Positions 1 through 6,701 of a stretch of 14,272 nt of DNA are shown here, piece by piece. The notes beneath the pieces are model-generated. The model searched no databases. It had not been told where the DNA came from and saw only the letters and a program-made list of their open reading frames with translations. The stretch spans positions 8,853 to 23,124 of the forward strand of contig JAHZGZ010000155.1 of assembly GCA_019420545.1 (NCBI GenBank), written 5' to 3'. The translations under genes were made by a program, and so were the position numbers. The stretch's first letter is position 1. Each line of letters starts with the position of its first letter. Origin of the DNA: Bacteroidales bacterium. Its GTDB lineage: Bacteria > Bacteroidota > Bacteroidia > Bacteroidales > Muribaculaceae.

Positions 1-1911
1 AGCTTCTTTGTTGACGAGGATTTCAAACCATGCCACGGGCTGGCTGCCGGGGGTGAAGAGGAACTTCACGGGAGTGCCGGCCTTATGGCCTTCGAAGTTT
101 ACATAGAGATCCTTCTCCGCGCCGTCGCCATTCTTGAAGTAAGCGGCTGTGGGGAGATAGACTGTGGCGCCTTCGGAGGTTACGTAGCCTACGGTGCCGG
201 GGGTATAGTTGTCTTTAAGCGATGCGAACTTGATCTGCTTGATAACGACGTTGGAGGGGATGGAGAGTGTGATCTCGGTGTTGTTCTTGAACTTGAACTG
301 TGTGCCTCCCCATCCGTCGTTGGCAGGGTTGAGCGTGTATGATCCGTTGCTCCACGAGCCGTCGGCGCGGTTGAGGGCCGAGTCGTAGACGAGTTTTACC
401 ATCTCATCGGCAGCGTCGGCCGAGTAGATATGGAATCCGGCTACGTTGATGGTGTAGTTTTTGCTCTTAGATCCGGCTTCGCCGCGGAAGGTGAATGTGC
501 CGTTGGCTCCGTTAACGGTACCGGTGGCGGTAACCTTGCTGTTGTCGGCGAAAGTAGCCACGATCTTTGGCTCTGCGGTGAAGATCCAGTCGCTGAGAGT
601 GGCTGTGACGTCGGTGCCTTCTGCGTTGAGGGCTGCGAGGAGTTCGGCGGGAGCGTCAACGTCGTCGATGGTAAGGGCGTTGATGATGATGTCGCCGATA
701 TGGTAGAGGCGGATGGTGTAGGTGTCGCGGAACACTAGCACACCTTCAGCTGCCGATACCTTGAAGGTCACGATAGTCTCGGTGCTGCCTTCGGGTGTAG
801 GGAGGGTGAATGTGCCGTCGCCGTTGTCGGTCACGGTCACAGCGTTGCCCTGGCCGTCGACAGCTGTGGCTGTGAGGATGGCGTTGGCATTGGCGTTGAC
901 TTTGAGCGTGGTTGTTGCCGCGAAGTCGAGCGGGAGATTGCAGTTCCAGTCATAACCCTCGCCTGCGGTCACGTCCTGACCGTCGATGGCCACGCCGCGG
1001 AATGTGGCGCAGTGGTCGGCGATCTTCTCAAATACCATGTCCTTGTAGTTGGCGATGAAGCCGCCGTGTGATGCGTTGAACACCAGTTTGAGCACCTTCT
1101 TGCCGGTGGTAAGCTCGCCTTCAATGTTTATTGTCTGCTCGGCATAGTTTGCTGCATCGGCGGGTACGGCCCAGTTGGTCTCAGCCTCAACGCCGTTGGT
1201 CTGGTCGGTGACTGTAACATTGAGGATACCGTCGCCATAGCGGCTCAGGGGTAATTTCATTGCATAGACACCTGCCTCGTCGACAGTAATTTCGTTGGAG
1301 GATCCGCAACCGTCCTTGACATAGCCGATGTTCTGGCCTTCATTGCGTGCGCCTCCTACCATGGTGGCCTTTGCGATGGTCACGGTGCCGGGGATATGCT
1401 CGGTATTGTCGACATTGCCGTCGTAGAGGGCAAGACGTCCCCAGTTGCCGGCATAGTTGCTGCCTTCGAGGTCGCGGGCCTGGAGGGTAAGTGTATAATT
1501 GCCTGCGGGAAGCAGGGGAGTGTCGAATTTCGATGTGGTCGAGGGTGTCCAGCTACCGGTGTTTTCGATTTTGTGTACGGCGGTGAACACCGGTTGGTTG
1601 TCTTTATCGGCGATGGTAATATCCATGTAAGCCGTGCCTTTATGGCCGGTGGCGACGGTAAACTGGTATTTTCCGTCAGCATTGCTTACGAGATTGAAAG
1701 TCACGGTAGTGTTTGCGCCGGTAGAGCCGATATTCGCACCGTTGTTTTCGATTTTTCCCGATGTGCCGTTGAAGTCGCCGTTGTTCCAGTCGATGAACTC
1801 TCCGGCCGGCGTCGGTATGGAAACCGGATCGCCTGTCGCGGCTGATGCGGTGAGCGCTCCCACGGCAAACATGGCCGCGAGCGTCAGGGCTGAATGTAAT
1901 TTTTTAAACAT
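1..1911 (-). CDS. Secreted multi-domain beta-sandwich protein, possibly carbohydrate-binding (3' end missing)
   Basis: The frame is open from ATG at 1911 to the left edge, giving 637 residues with no stop, so the C-terminus lies outside the window. Residues 1-24 form a Sec signal peptide: basic start MFKKLH, hydrophobic core, ASA before ATGDP. The rest is rich in Thr, Asn, Gly and Asp with alternating hydrophobics, as in extracellular beta-sandwiches. Two stretches (about 45-165 and 175-297) look like carbohydrate-binding jelly-roll modules, each with an adjacent lead-in, a YTLTL- or VLKLVF-type strand and a late aromatic/Gly segment. Residues about 300-490 look like small Ig-like domains. 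Residues 495-637 begin another sandwich with Trp/Gly-rich loops. No catalytic motif is visible in this part, so an enzyme domain such as a polysaccharide lyase could follow. A surface glycan-binding protein or the non-catalytic front of an enzyme are both possible; the CBM assignment is fold-level inference. It is transcribed divergently from the GH3-GH43 pair. Confidence 0.8.
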   Translation of the reverse strand, partial: MFKKLHSALTLAAMFAVGALTASAATGDPVSIPTPAGEFIDWNNGDFNGTSGKIENNGANIGSTGANTTVTFNLVSNADGKYQFTVATGHKGTAYMDITIADKDNQPVFTAVHKIENTGSWTPSTTSKFDTPLLPAGNYTLTLQARDLEGSNYAGNWGRLALYDGNVDNTEHIPGTVTIAKATMVGGARNEGQNIGYVKDGCGSSNEITVDEAGVYAMKLPLSRYGDGILNVTVTDQTNGVEAETNWAVPADAANYAEQTINIEGELTTGKKVLKLVFNASHGGFIANYKDMVFEKIADHCATFRGVAIDGQDVTAGEGYDWNCNLPLDFAATTTLKVNANANAILTATAVDGQGNAVTVTDNGDGTFTLPTPEGSTETIVTFKVSAAEGVLVFRDTYTIRLYHIGDIIINALTIDDVDAPAELLAALNAEGTDVTATLSDWIFTAEPKIVATFADNSKVTATGTVNGANGTFTFRGEAGSKSKNYTINVAGFHIYSADAADEMVKLVYDSALNRADGSWSNGSYTLNPANDGWGGTQFKFKNNTEITLSIPSNVVIKQIKFASLKDNYTPGTVGYVTSEGATVYLPTAAYFKNGDGAEKDLYVNFEGHKAGTPVKFLFTPGSQPVAWFEILVNKEA

Positions 1912-2260
1912 GAAAGATGGTTGATTTTAAGGTTATGGAGGCCGGAGAGCATAGCGGCTCATCCGACTCCCTTAACGGATATTGGATGAATAATAAATGT
2001 AGTGAGTCTGTTTATGGCGGTAAGAATATCTGCTTACTTCGGCGGCAAAATTATGTGAAAGATTGTACCGGTGAAAGCCTCCGGGCGCGCGGACATGCGG
2101 AAAAGTCAAAAATTACACCCTTTCCGACAATTTTACGCTATCGGCGCGAGGATGGGGATTTTTATGATAATAAATGCGCGTCAATGAGCATGATAGGGCT
2201 TATCTTCGCGATGTAAACGACACAACACCATTCACTATCATTGCAAATATCCATAACCTT
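1912..2260. other. Divergent intergenic region
   Basis: These 349 bases separate the minus-strand secreted protein from the plus-strand GH3 gene. They hold a good minus-strand promoter at 2046-2076 (listed separately). For the plus strand I see only a weak -7-like TATCTTCG at 2201-2208, without a convincing -33 partner. A small GTAAG/CTTAC inverted repeat lies near 2020-2037. An open frame at 1917-2216 has no coding character or recognisable product and is not called. I see no riboswitch or tRNA. The bases just before the GH3 ATG are A/T-rich without a Shine-Dalgarno site, which is usual in Bacteroidetes. Confidence 0.6.
2046..2076 (-). promoter_or_regulatory. Bacteroidetes-type promoter for the secreted protein at 1-1911
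   Basis: Read on the minus strand, TTTC (2076-2073) is followed after 19 bases by TAATTTTG (2053-2046). The known Bacteroidetes primary sigma-factor consensus is TTTG, 19-21 bases, TAnnTTTG. The -7 element matches fully and the -33 element at three of four bases. The start site would fall near 2040, leaving a 5' leader of about 130 bases. Confidence 0.55.
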
Positions 2261-3313
2261 ATGAGATTACCACGAATAATATCTATGCTTATTGTCGCCG
2301 CGGGGGCTATATCGACGGCCCACGCGCAGCGTGCTCCTTACCTTGACCCTTCGCTCAGTCCCGAAGAGCGTGCCGCCGATCTCTGCGGCCGGCTTACCCT
2401 TGAGGAGAAGGCGGGACTGATGATGAACAGTTCGCCGGCAGTGGAGCGGCTCGGTATTCCGGCGTTCGACTGGTGGAGCGAGGCGCTCCACGGCGTAGGG
2501 CGCAACGGGCTGGCTACGGTTTTTCCCTCGTGTATCGGCATGGCGGCGTCGTTCGACGACGATCTGATCGGCGAGGTATTCACCGCCGTGAGCGACGAGG
2601 CGCGTGCCAAGAATACCGAAGCCCGTCGCCGCGGACAGATGGGAAAATACAAGTGTCTGAGCTTCTGGACTCCTACTGTAAACGTATTCCGCGACCCACG
2701 CTGGGGGCGCGGCCAGGAGAGCTACGGCGAGGATCCTTATATGAACGGGCGCATGGGTGCGCGCGTAGTGCGCGCACTACAGGGCGACACCGCACAGAAG
2801 TATATAAAGCTGCTGGCGTGTGCCAAACATTTCGCCGTGCACAGCGGCCCCGAGAAGACGCGCCACAATTTCAATATAGAGGGGCTTCCGGGACGCGAGC
2901 TGTGGGAAACTTATCTTCCCGCCTTCAAGGTGCTCGTGCAGGATGCCGGGGTGCGTGAGGTAATGTGCGCATACCAGCGTTTCGAGGGTGAGGCCTGCTG
3001 CGGCAGCAACCGCCTGCTCCAGCAGATACTCCGCGACGAGTGGGGGTTCGACGGCATGGTGGTGAGCGACTGCGGCGCCATCAACGACTTCTACCTGCCC
3101 AAGCGCCACGGTGTTGCCGAGGATGCACCCAAGGCCACGGCTTTGGGTGTGCTGAGCGGCACCGACGTGGAGTGCGGCTCGGTCTACAAGCATCTACCCG
3201 AGGCTGTCGCCAAGGGGCATGTGAGCCAGGAGGCTGTCGATGTGTGTGTGCGCCGTCTGCTTGCCGAGCGTTTCCGTCTTGGCGATCTTGATCCCGACTC
3301 GCTTGTAGGGTGA
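2261..3313 (+). CDS. GH3 glycoside hydrolase, N-terminal catalytic barrel domain (front part of interrupted gene)
   Basis: This part encodes 350 residues. The start at 2261 is chosen over an upstream in-frame ATG at 2174 because it opens directly into a signal peptide (residues 1-22, ending AHA before QRAPYLDP). The (beta/alpha)8 barrel of GH3 follows. Visible hallmarks are WWSEALHGVGRNG (71-83), the TPTVNVFRDPRWGRGQESYGEDP block (137-159), CAKHF (187-191) in the substrate-binding KH region, and VVSDCGAI (267-274) with Asp270 as the likely nucleophile. SDC rather than SDW and the RDPRWGRGQE block recall beta-xylosidase-type GH3 proteins. Family knowledge gives exo-hydrolysis of beta-linked xylosides or glucosides in the periplasm. 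Alone it lacks the second domain that supplies the acid/base residue. The TGA at 3311-3313 ends it. Confidence 0.85.
   Translation: MRLPRIISMLIVAAGAISTAHAQRAPYLDPSLSPEERAADLCGRLTLEEKAGLMMNSSPAVERLGIPAFDWWSEALHGVGRNGLATVFPSCIGMAASFDDDLIGEVFTAVSDEARAKNTEARRRGQMGKYKCLSFWTPTVNVFRDPRWGRGQESYGEDPYMNGRMGARVVRALQGDTAQKYIKLLACAKHFAVHSGPEKTRHNFNIEGLPGRELWETYLPAFKVLVQDAGVREVMCAYQRFEGEACCGSNRLLQQILRDEWGFDGMVVSDCGAINDFYLPKRHGVAEDAPKATALGVLSGTDVECGSVYKHLPEAVAKGHVSQEAVDVCVRRLLAERFRLGDLDPDSLVG
3311..3313 (+). other. In-frame TGA at the GH3 interdomain linker (expected TGG Trp)
   Basis: The codons are GGG TGA ACC in the frame shared by both GH3 halves. The following base is A. In E. coli, UGA followed by A is a comparatively leaky stop, and readthrough inserts Trp through tRNA-Trp, the residue expected here. 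A reassigned code is unlikely because TGA also ends the GH3 back half and all three complete minus-strand genes in the window. Confidence 0.8.
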
Positions 3314-3325
3314 ACCTCGATACCG

Positions 3326-4828
3326 ATGAGCGTGGTCGACTGCAAGGCCCACCGCGATCTGGCTCTTGAGGCCGCCCGCGAACAGATGGTGCTGCTGAAA
3401 AACAACGGCGTGCTCCCCCTGCGCAAGGGTAAGCGCGTGATGGTGATGGGCCCCAATGCCGCCGACTCTACCATGCAGTGGGGTATCTACTACGGTCAGC
3501 CGAGCCACACCGTTACCATACTTCAGGGTATGCGCCGCCGTCTGGGCGACGATCTGCCCTACATGCAGGCGTGCGGCATCACCTCTTCCACCGAAAAGGT
3601 GAGTATCTTCGACCGTTTCACAGGCCCCGACGGGACTCCCGGCATGGCAGCGACATACTGGAACAATACAGATATGAAGGGCGCCCCTGCCGCTACTGTG
3701 CGCTATACCTCTCCGGTCAACCTCGACAACGGGGGCAACACGGCATTCGCACCCGGAGTCGAACTTGAGCATTTCACCCTGCGCCTGCGCGGCTCGTTCA
3801 CGGCTGAGGCCGACGAGGAGCTTGACATAGTGTATAACAACGACGACGGTCTGCGCATAATCATCAACGGCGACACCGTGCATGAACGCTGGAAGGTAGA
3901 GCCGCTCAACCACCGCAGCCGCAAACTCGCTGTAAAGAGGGGGCAGCGCTATGATATCGGTGTCGACTACATGCAGGTTGCCGATGCAGCCACACTTAAT
4001 TTCGACATCTGCCGCCAGCGTGCGCTCAGCGTGGCCGAGGTGGTGGAGCGTGCCGCCGATGCCGATGTGGTAGTGTTCGCCGGAGGCATTTCGCCCGCGT
4101 TCGAGCGCGAGCAGGCCAAGGTGCGCGAGCCGGGGTTTGACGACGGCGACCGCACCTCTATAGAGCTCCCGGCAGTGCAGCGCGAGATATTGCGCGCACT
4201 AAAGGCCGCCGGCAAGGAGGTCGTGCTGGTGAACTGCAGCGGAAGCGCCGTGGCCCTGTCGCCCGAGATGCAGAGCTGCGACGCCATACTCCAGGCATGG
4301 TATCCGGGCCAGGAGGGCGGAACCGCCGTGGCCGAGGTGCTTTGCGGCGACTATAATCCCTGCGGCAAGCTGCCGGTGACGTTCTATTGCGACGACGCCC
4401 AGCTGCCACCATTTGACGAGTACCGCATGGAAGGGCGTACCTACCGCTATCTGCGCGAGGAGCCACTGTTTCATTTCGGCTACGGACTGAGCTACACCAC
4501 CTACAAGTACGGCAAGCCGCGGTATGCCGACGGAGTTGTGACCGTGGAGGTGCGCAATGCGGGCAAGATGGCCGGCACGGAGACCGTGCAGCTTTATCTG
4601 CGCCGCCCCGCCGACGAGAAAGGCCCCAACAAGACCCTGCGCGGCTACCGACGCGTGACGCTGCAGCCCGGCGAGAAGCGCACGGTAAGCATCCCGATGC
4701 CTCGCGAGCTGTTTGAGACATGGGATGAGGAATCGGGACGCATGCAGGTAATACCGGGCCGCTATGAAGTGATGGTAGGTCCGTCGAGCCGCGACAAAGA
4801 TCTGAAAACCATCAATGTAAGTATCTGA
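3326..4828 (+). CDS. GH3 C-terminal part: alpha/beta sandwich with PA14 insert and Fn3-like domain
   Basis: This is a 500-residue frame in the same phase as the front half, with its first ATG 12 bases after the TGA. Residues 1-100 begin the GH3 C-terminal sandwich (REQMVLLKNNGVLPL, 18-32). Residues about 105-228 are a PA14 domain, including ELDIVYNNDDGLRIIING (165-182). The sandwich resumes at about 232, where GGISPAFEREQ (253-263) followed by GDRTSIELP aligns with the acid/base loop; Glu260 or Glu262 is the candidate. Residues 395-500 form the C-terminal Fn3-like domain. There is no signal peptide, so a chain started at 3326 would stay in the cytoplasm away from the exported front half. Only readthrough would give the normal exported enzyme. 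GH43 starts 10 bases after the stop, indicating one operon. Confidence 0.8.
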   Translation: MSVVDCKAHRDLALEAAREQMVLLKNNGVLPLRKGKRVMVMGPNAADSTMQWGIYYGQPSHTVTILQGMRRRLGDDLPYMQACGITSSTEKVSIFDRFTGPDGTPGMAATYWNNTDMKGAPAATVRYTSPVNLDNGGNTAFAPGVELEHFTLRLRGSFTAEADEELDIVYNNDDGLRIIINGDTVHERWKVEPLNHRSRKLAVKRGQRYDIGVDYMQVADAATLNFDICRQRALSVAEVVERAADADVVVFAGGISPAFEREQAKVREPGFDDGDRTSIELPAVQREILRALKAAGKEVVLVNCSGSAVALSPEMQSCDAILQAWYPGQEGGTAVAEVLCGDYNPCGKLPVTFYCDDAQLPPFDEYRMEGRTYRYLREEPLFHFGYGLSYTTYKYGKPRYADGVVTVEVRNAGKMAGTETVQLYLRRPADEKGPNKTLRGYRRVTLQPGEKRTVSIPMPRELFETWDEESGRMQVIPGRYEVMVGPSSRDKDLKTINVSI

Positions 4829-4838
4829 GCCAAATATA

Positions 4839-6539
4839 ATGTCCATGAAACTGATACAGAGCATATACTCGGTGGCGATAGTGGCAGCGATAGGTGCCGC
4901 ATCGCTTACGGCGGGAAAAAAGGCGCCCGCGCAGGCGCAGTTCATCTCGTTTGTATACACCGGCAATGATGATTATTACAATGCCAATCCCATTACGCGC
5001 GACGGCGATTTCTATAATCCAATCATACCGGGATGGTATTCCGATCCGAGCGTGGTACGCACGGGCGACGACTACTATCTGGTGACCTCAACGTTCGGCT
5101 ACTATCCAGCTGTTCCATTGTATCATAGCCGCGACCTTGTGAACTGGCGCCTTGTACGCAACATTCTTGACCGTCCGGGGCAGTTGCCGGGCCTGGTGGG
5201 GCAGAGTCTCGACCGGGGGGGCGTCTATGCCCCGCAGATCTCCTATAATCCCGCTAATTCGACCTACTACATGGTGACTACCGAGGTCGGGCGCAAGGAG
5301 GGGCACTTCTATGTCACCGCTACCGATCCCGAGGGTGAGTGGAGCGATCCCGTGTGGCTCAAGGGGATCGACGGCATCGATCCGTCGTTTTTCTTCGATG
5401 ACGACGGGTGCGCCTACATAGTATATAAGGAGGATACCACCGGAAAGCCGAAATGGAGCAATTACCGGTGCATACGTTTTATCGCCTTCGATACCGCCAC
5501 AGGGCAGACTACCGGGGAATCGTGGCAGCTTGCCGAGGAGGGGGTAGGCCCCGAGGAACGTCTTGACCGCGACGAGGGACCGCATATATATAAGGTGGAC
5601 GGAAGCTACATACTGCTTTGTGCTGAGGGCGGGACAAGCACCCACCACTCGGCTGTGGTGTACCGTGCCGACAGTCTGCGCGGGCCTTACCGCCGCTGGA
5701 GCCGTAATCCGGCACTGACGCAACGGTATCTGAAAGACAAACGGAGCAACCCTGTTACCTGTGCGGGCCATGCCGATCTGGTGATGACTCCGGAAGGTGA
5801 ATGGTGGGGTGTGTTTCTCGGCTGCCGTCCCGGCCCCGGCGGCTTCCAGGCGCTCGGACGCGAAACGTTCCTTATGCCGGTGAAGTGGAGCCGCGACGGG
5901 TTCCCTTATTTCACTCAGTCGCAGGATACGGTGCCGCTTATACTTCACCGCGACGGTGTGGTGCGTGACACGGCTGTCTGCTGTTCGGGTAATTTCACCT
6001 GGCGCGACGATTTCAGCGGCGAGCGCCTGCGGCCCGAGTGGATCGGTCTGCGCGGGTCGACGGCCGACTACTGTATGCTCGACGGGAAGTGTCTGCACAT
6101 GCAGTGCTGCCGCGAGCTGTCGACCTCCAAAGGGGTGCCGGCGTATATCGGGCGTCGCATACAGCATCATAAATTCGAGGCTTCGGCGCGCATGAAGTTC
6201 AAACCCCACAATGCCGGCGAGTCGGCGGGTCTGCTGATGCTGAAAAACGAGTCGCGGCAGTATTATCTTGCCGTGTGCGGCGACCGGATTGAGTTGCGCA
6301 CCCTCTCGCCCAAGGAGGTGAAGGTGCTCGCCTCGGCCAAGATGCCATGCAAGGCCGGCCGGGAGGTGGAGCTGCGAGTGGTGTCGGACGGCATATGCTA
6401 CGCATTCTACGTGCGGCCCGCAGAGGAGTCGGCTGAGTGGACTCCCGTCGCCGAGAATGTCGACGCCTCGTATCTCGCGTGCGAGCGCACGGGTGGATTC
6501 ACCGGCGCCACTATCGGCCTATATGCCGAAAGCCGGTAA
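4839..6539 (+). CDS. Secreted glycoside hydrolase family 43 (beta-xylosidase/alpha-L-arabinofuranosidase type)
   Basis: This encodes 566 residues. ATGs at 4839 and 4845 are both possible starts; each leads into the signal peptide (hydrophobic core about 8-25, likely cut near residues 24-34). The five-bladed beta-propeller spans about 60-360. Its three GH43 acidic residues are visible: Asp69 in GWYSDPSVV (general base), Asp181 in GIDPSFFFDDDG (pKa modulator) and Glu246 in RDEGPHIYK (general acid). The DYYLVTSTFGYYPAVPLYHSRDLVNW region (78-103) is typical of xylan-active subfamilies. Residues about 385-566 form a C-terminal beta-sandwich with a DDFSG-type start, as in many GH43 xylosidases. The enzyme would release xylose or arabinose from xylan or arabinoxylan oligosaccharides in the periplasm. 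It follows GH3 by 10 bases, so the two are probably co-transcribed. Subfamily and exact substrate cannot be fixed by eye. Confidence 0.9.
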   Translation: MSMKLIQSIYSVAIVAAIGAASLTAGKKAPAQAQFISFVYTGNDDYYNANPITRDGDFYNPIIPGWYSDPSVVRTGDDYYLVTSTFGYYPAVPLYHSRDLVNWRLVRNILDRPGQLPGLVGQSLDRGGVYAPQISYNPANSTYYMVTTEVGRKEGHFYVTATDPEGEWSDPVWLKGIDGIDPSFFFDDDGCAYIVYKEDTTGKPKWSNYRCIRFIAFDTATGQTTGESWQLAEEGVGPEERLDRDEGPHIYKVDGSYILLCAEGGTSTHHSAVVYRADSLRGPYRRWSRNPALTQRYLKDKRSNPVTCAGHADLVMTPEGEWWGVFLGCRPGPGGFQALGRETFLMPVKWSRDGFPYFTQSQDTVPLILHRDGVVRDTAVCCSGNFTWRDDFSGERLRPEWIGLRGSTADYCMLDGKCLHMQCCRELSTSKGVPAYIGRRIQHHKFEASARMKFKPHNAGESAGLLMLKNESRQYYLAVCGDRIELRTLSPKEVKVLASAKMPCKAGREVELRVVSDGICYAFYVRPAEESAEWTPVAENVDASYLACERTGGFTGATIGLYAESR

Positions 6540-6564
6540 CCGATTCTTTGGTTATGTGTCCTTG

Positions 6565-6620
6565 TGGCAGGTCAAATTGCCATAAAATAAGTGTAAAATG
6601 TGGCATTTGTCATTATTTTT
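6565..6620 (+). terminator. Possible terminator/attenuator-like hairpins after GH43
   Basis: TGCCA at 6578-6582 can pair with TGGCA at 6565-6569 (8-base loop) or with TGGCA at 6601-6605. The second pairing extends to about eight pairs with one bulge (6574-6582 with 6601-6608) and is followed by the T-rich run CATTATTTTT ending at 6620. The stems are short, so this is a weak terminator call. Confidence 0.35.
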
Positions 6621-6629
6621 AGAGGAAAT

Positions 6630-6662
6630 ATTGTTTTATTTGTCAGAATGTTTGTAAATTCG
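6630..6662 (+). promoter_or_regulatory. Candidate promoter for the four-domain secreted protein
   Basis: ATTG at 6630-6633 and TAAATTCG at 6655-6662 are 21 bases apart. They match the Bacteroidetes consensus TTTG / TAnnTTTG with one mismatch in each element. A start near 6670 would leave a leader of about 30 bases that is very A/T-rich, as is common before Bacteroidetes start codons. The local change from G+C-rich to A+T-rich sequence begins here. Confidence 0.4.
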
Positions 6663-6701
6663 TAGACACAAACGATCTTTTAAATACCAATAATATTTTC
6701 A

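Larger units (their letters stand above)
2261..4828 (+). pseudogene. Whole GH3 beta-xylosidase/beta-glucosidase gene interrupted by an in-frame TGA
   Basis: The reading frame from ATG 2261 to TGA 4826-4828 is continuous in one phase except for a single TGA at 3311-3313. Counting that codon as one residue gives 855 codons, a normal length for secreted Bacteroidales GH3 enzymes with a PA14 insert. In family members I know, the linker here reads roughly V-P-W-S/T-x-I-P-x-S-V-V-D. This gene reads LVG-stop-TSIP-MSVVD, so the stop sits exactly where Trp is expected and TGG to TGA is the simplest explanation. There is no shift of phase and no missing segment. It may be a recent nonsense pseudogene, a sequencing error, a gene expressed by UGA readthrough, or a gene working as two chains. 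The two halves are described separately. Confidence 0.75.

Noticed and set aside
1917..2216. 99-residue plus-strand open frame in the divergent region
   Set aside because: It overlaps the minus-strand promoter and leader, its sequence shows no signal, domain or secretion pattern, and the region reads as non-coding.
2174..2260. Upstream ATG at 2174 as the GH3 start
   Set aside because: It would put 29 polar residues in front of an obvious signal peptide that starts with Met at 2261.
3311..3313. TGA read as Trp by a reassigned genetic code
   Set aside because: TGA is the terminal codon of the GH3 back half, the nucleoside kinase, the TonB-plug-family gene and the LtaS-like gene, at sensible protein ends. 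A general reassignment would fuse or extend these genes.
5088..6209. 373-residue minus-strand open frame inside GH43
   Set aside because: The plus strand carries all GH43 catalytic motifs. The antisense frame is open because of G+C-rich codon bias and has no recognisable domain.
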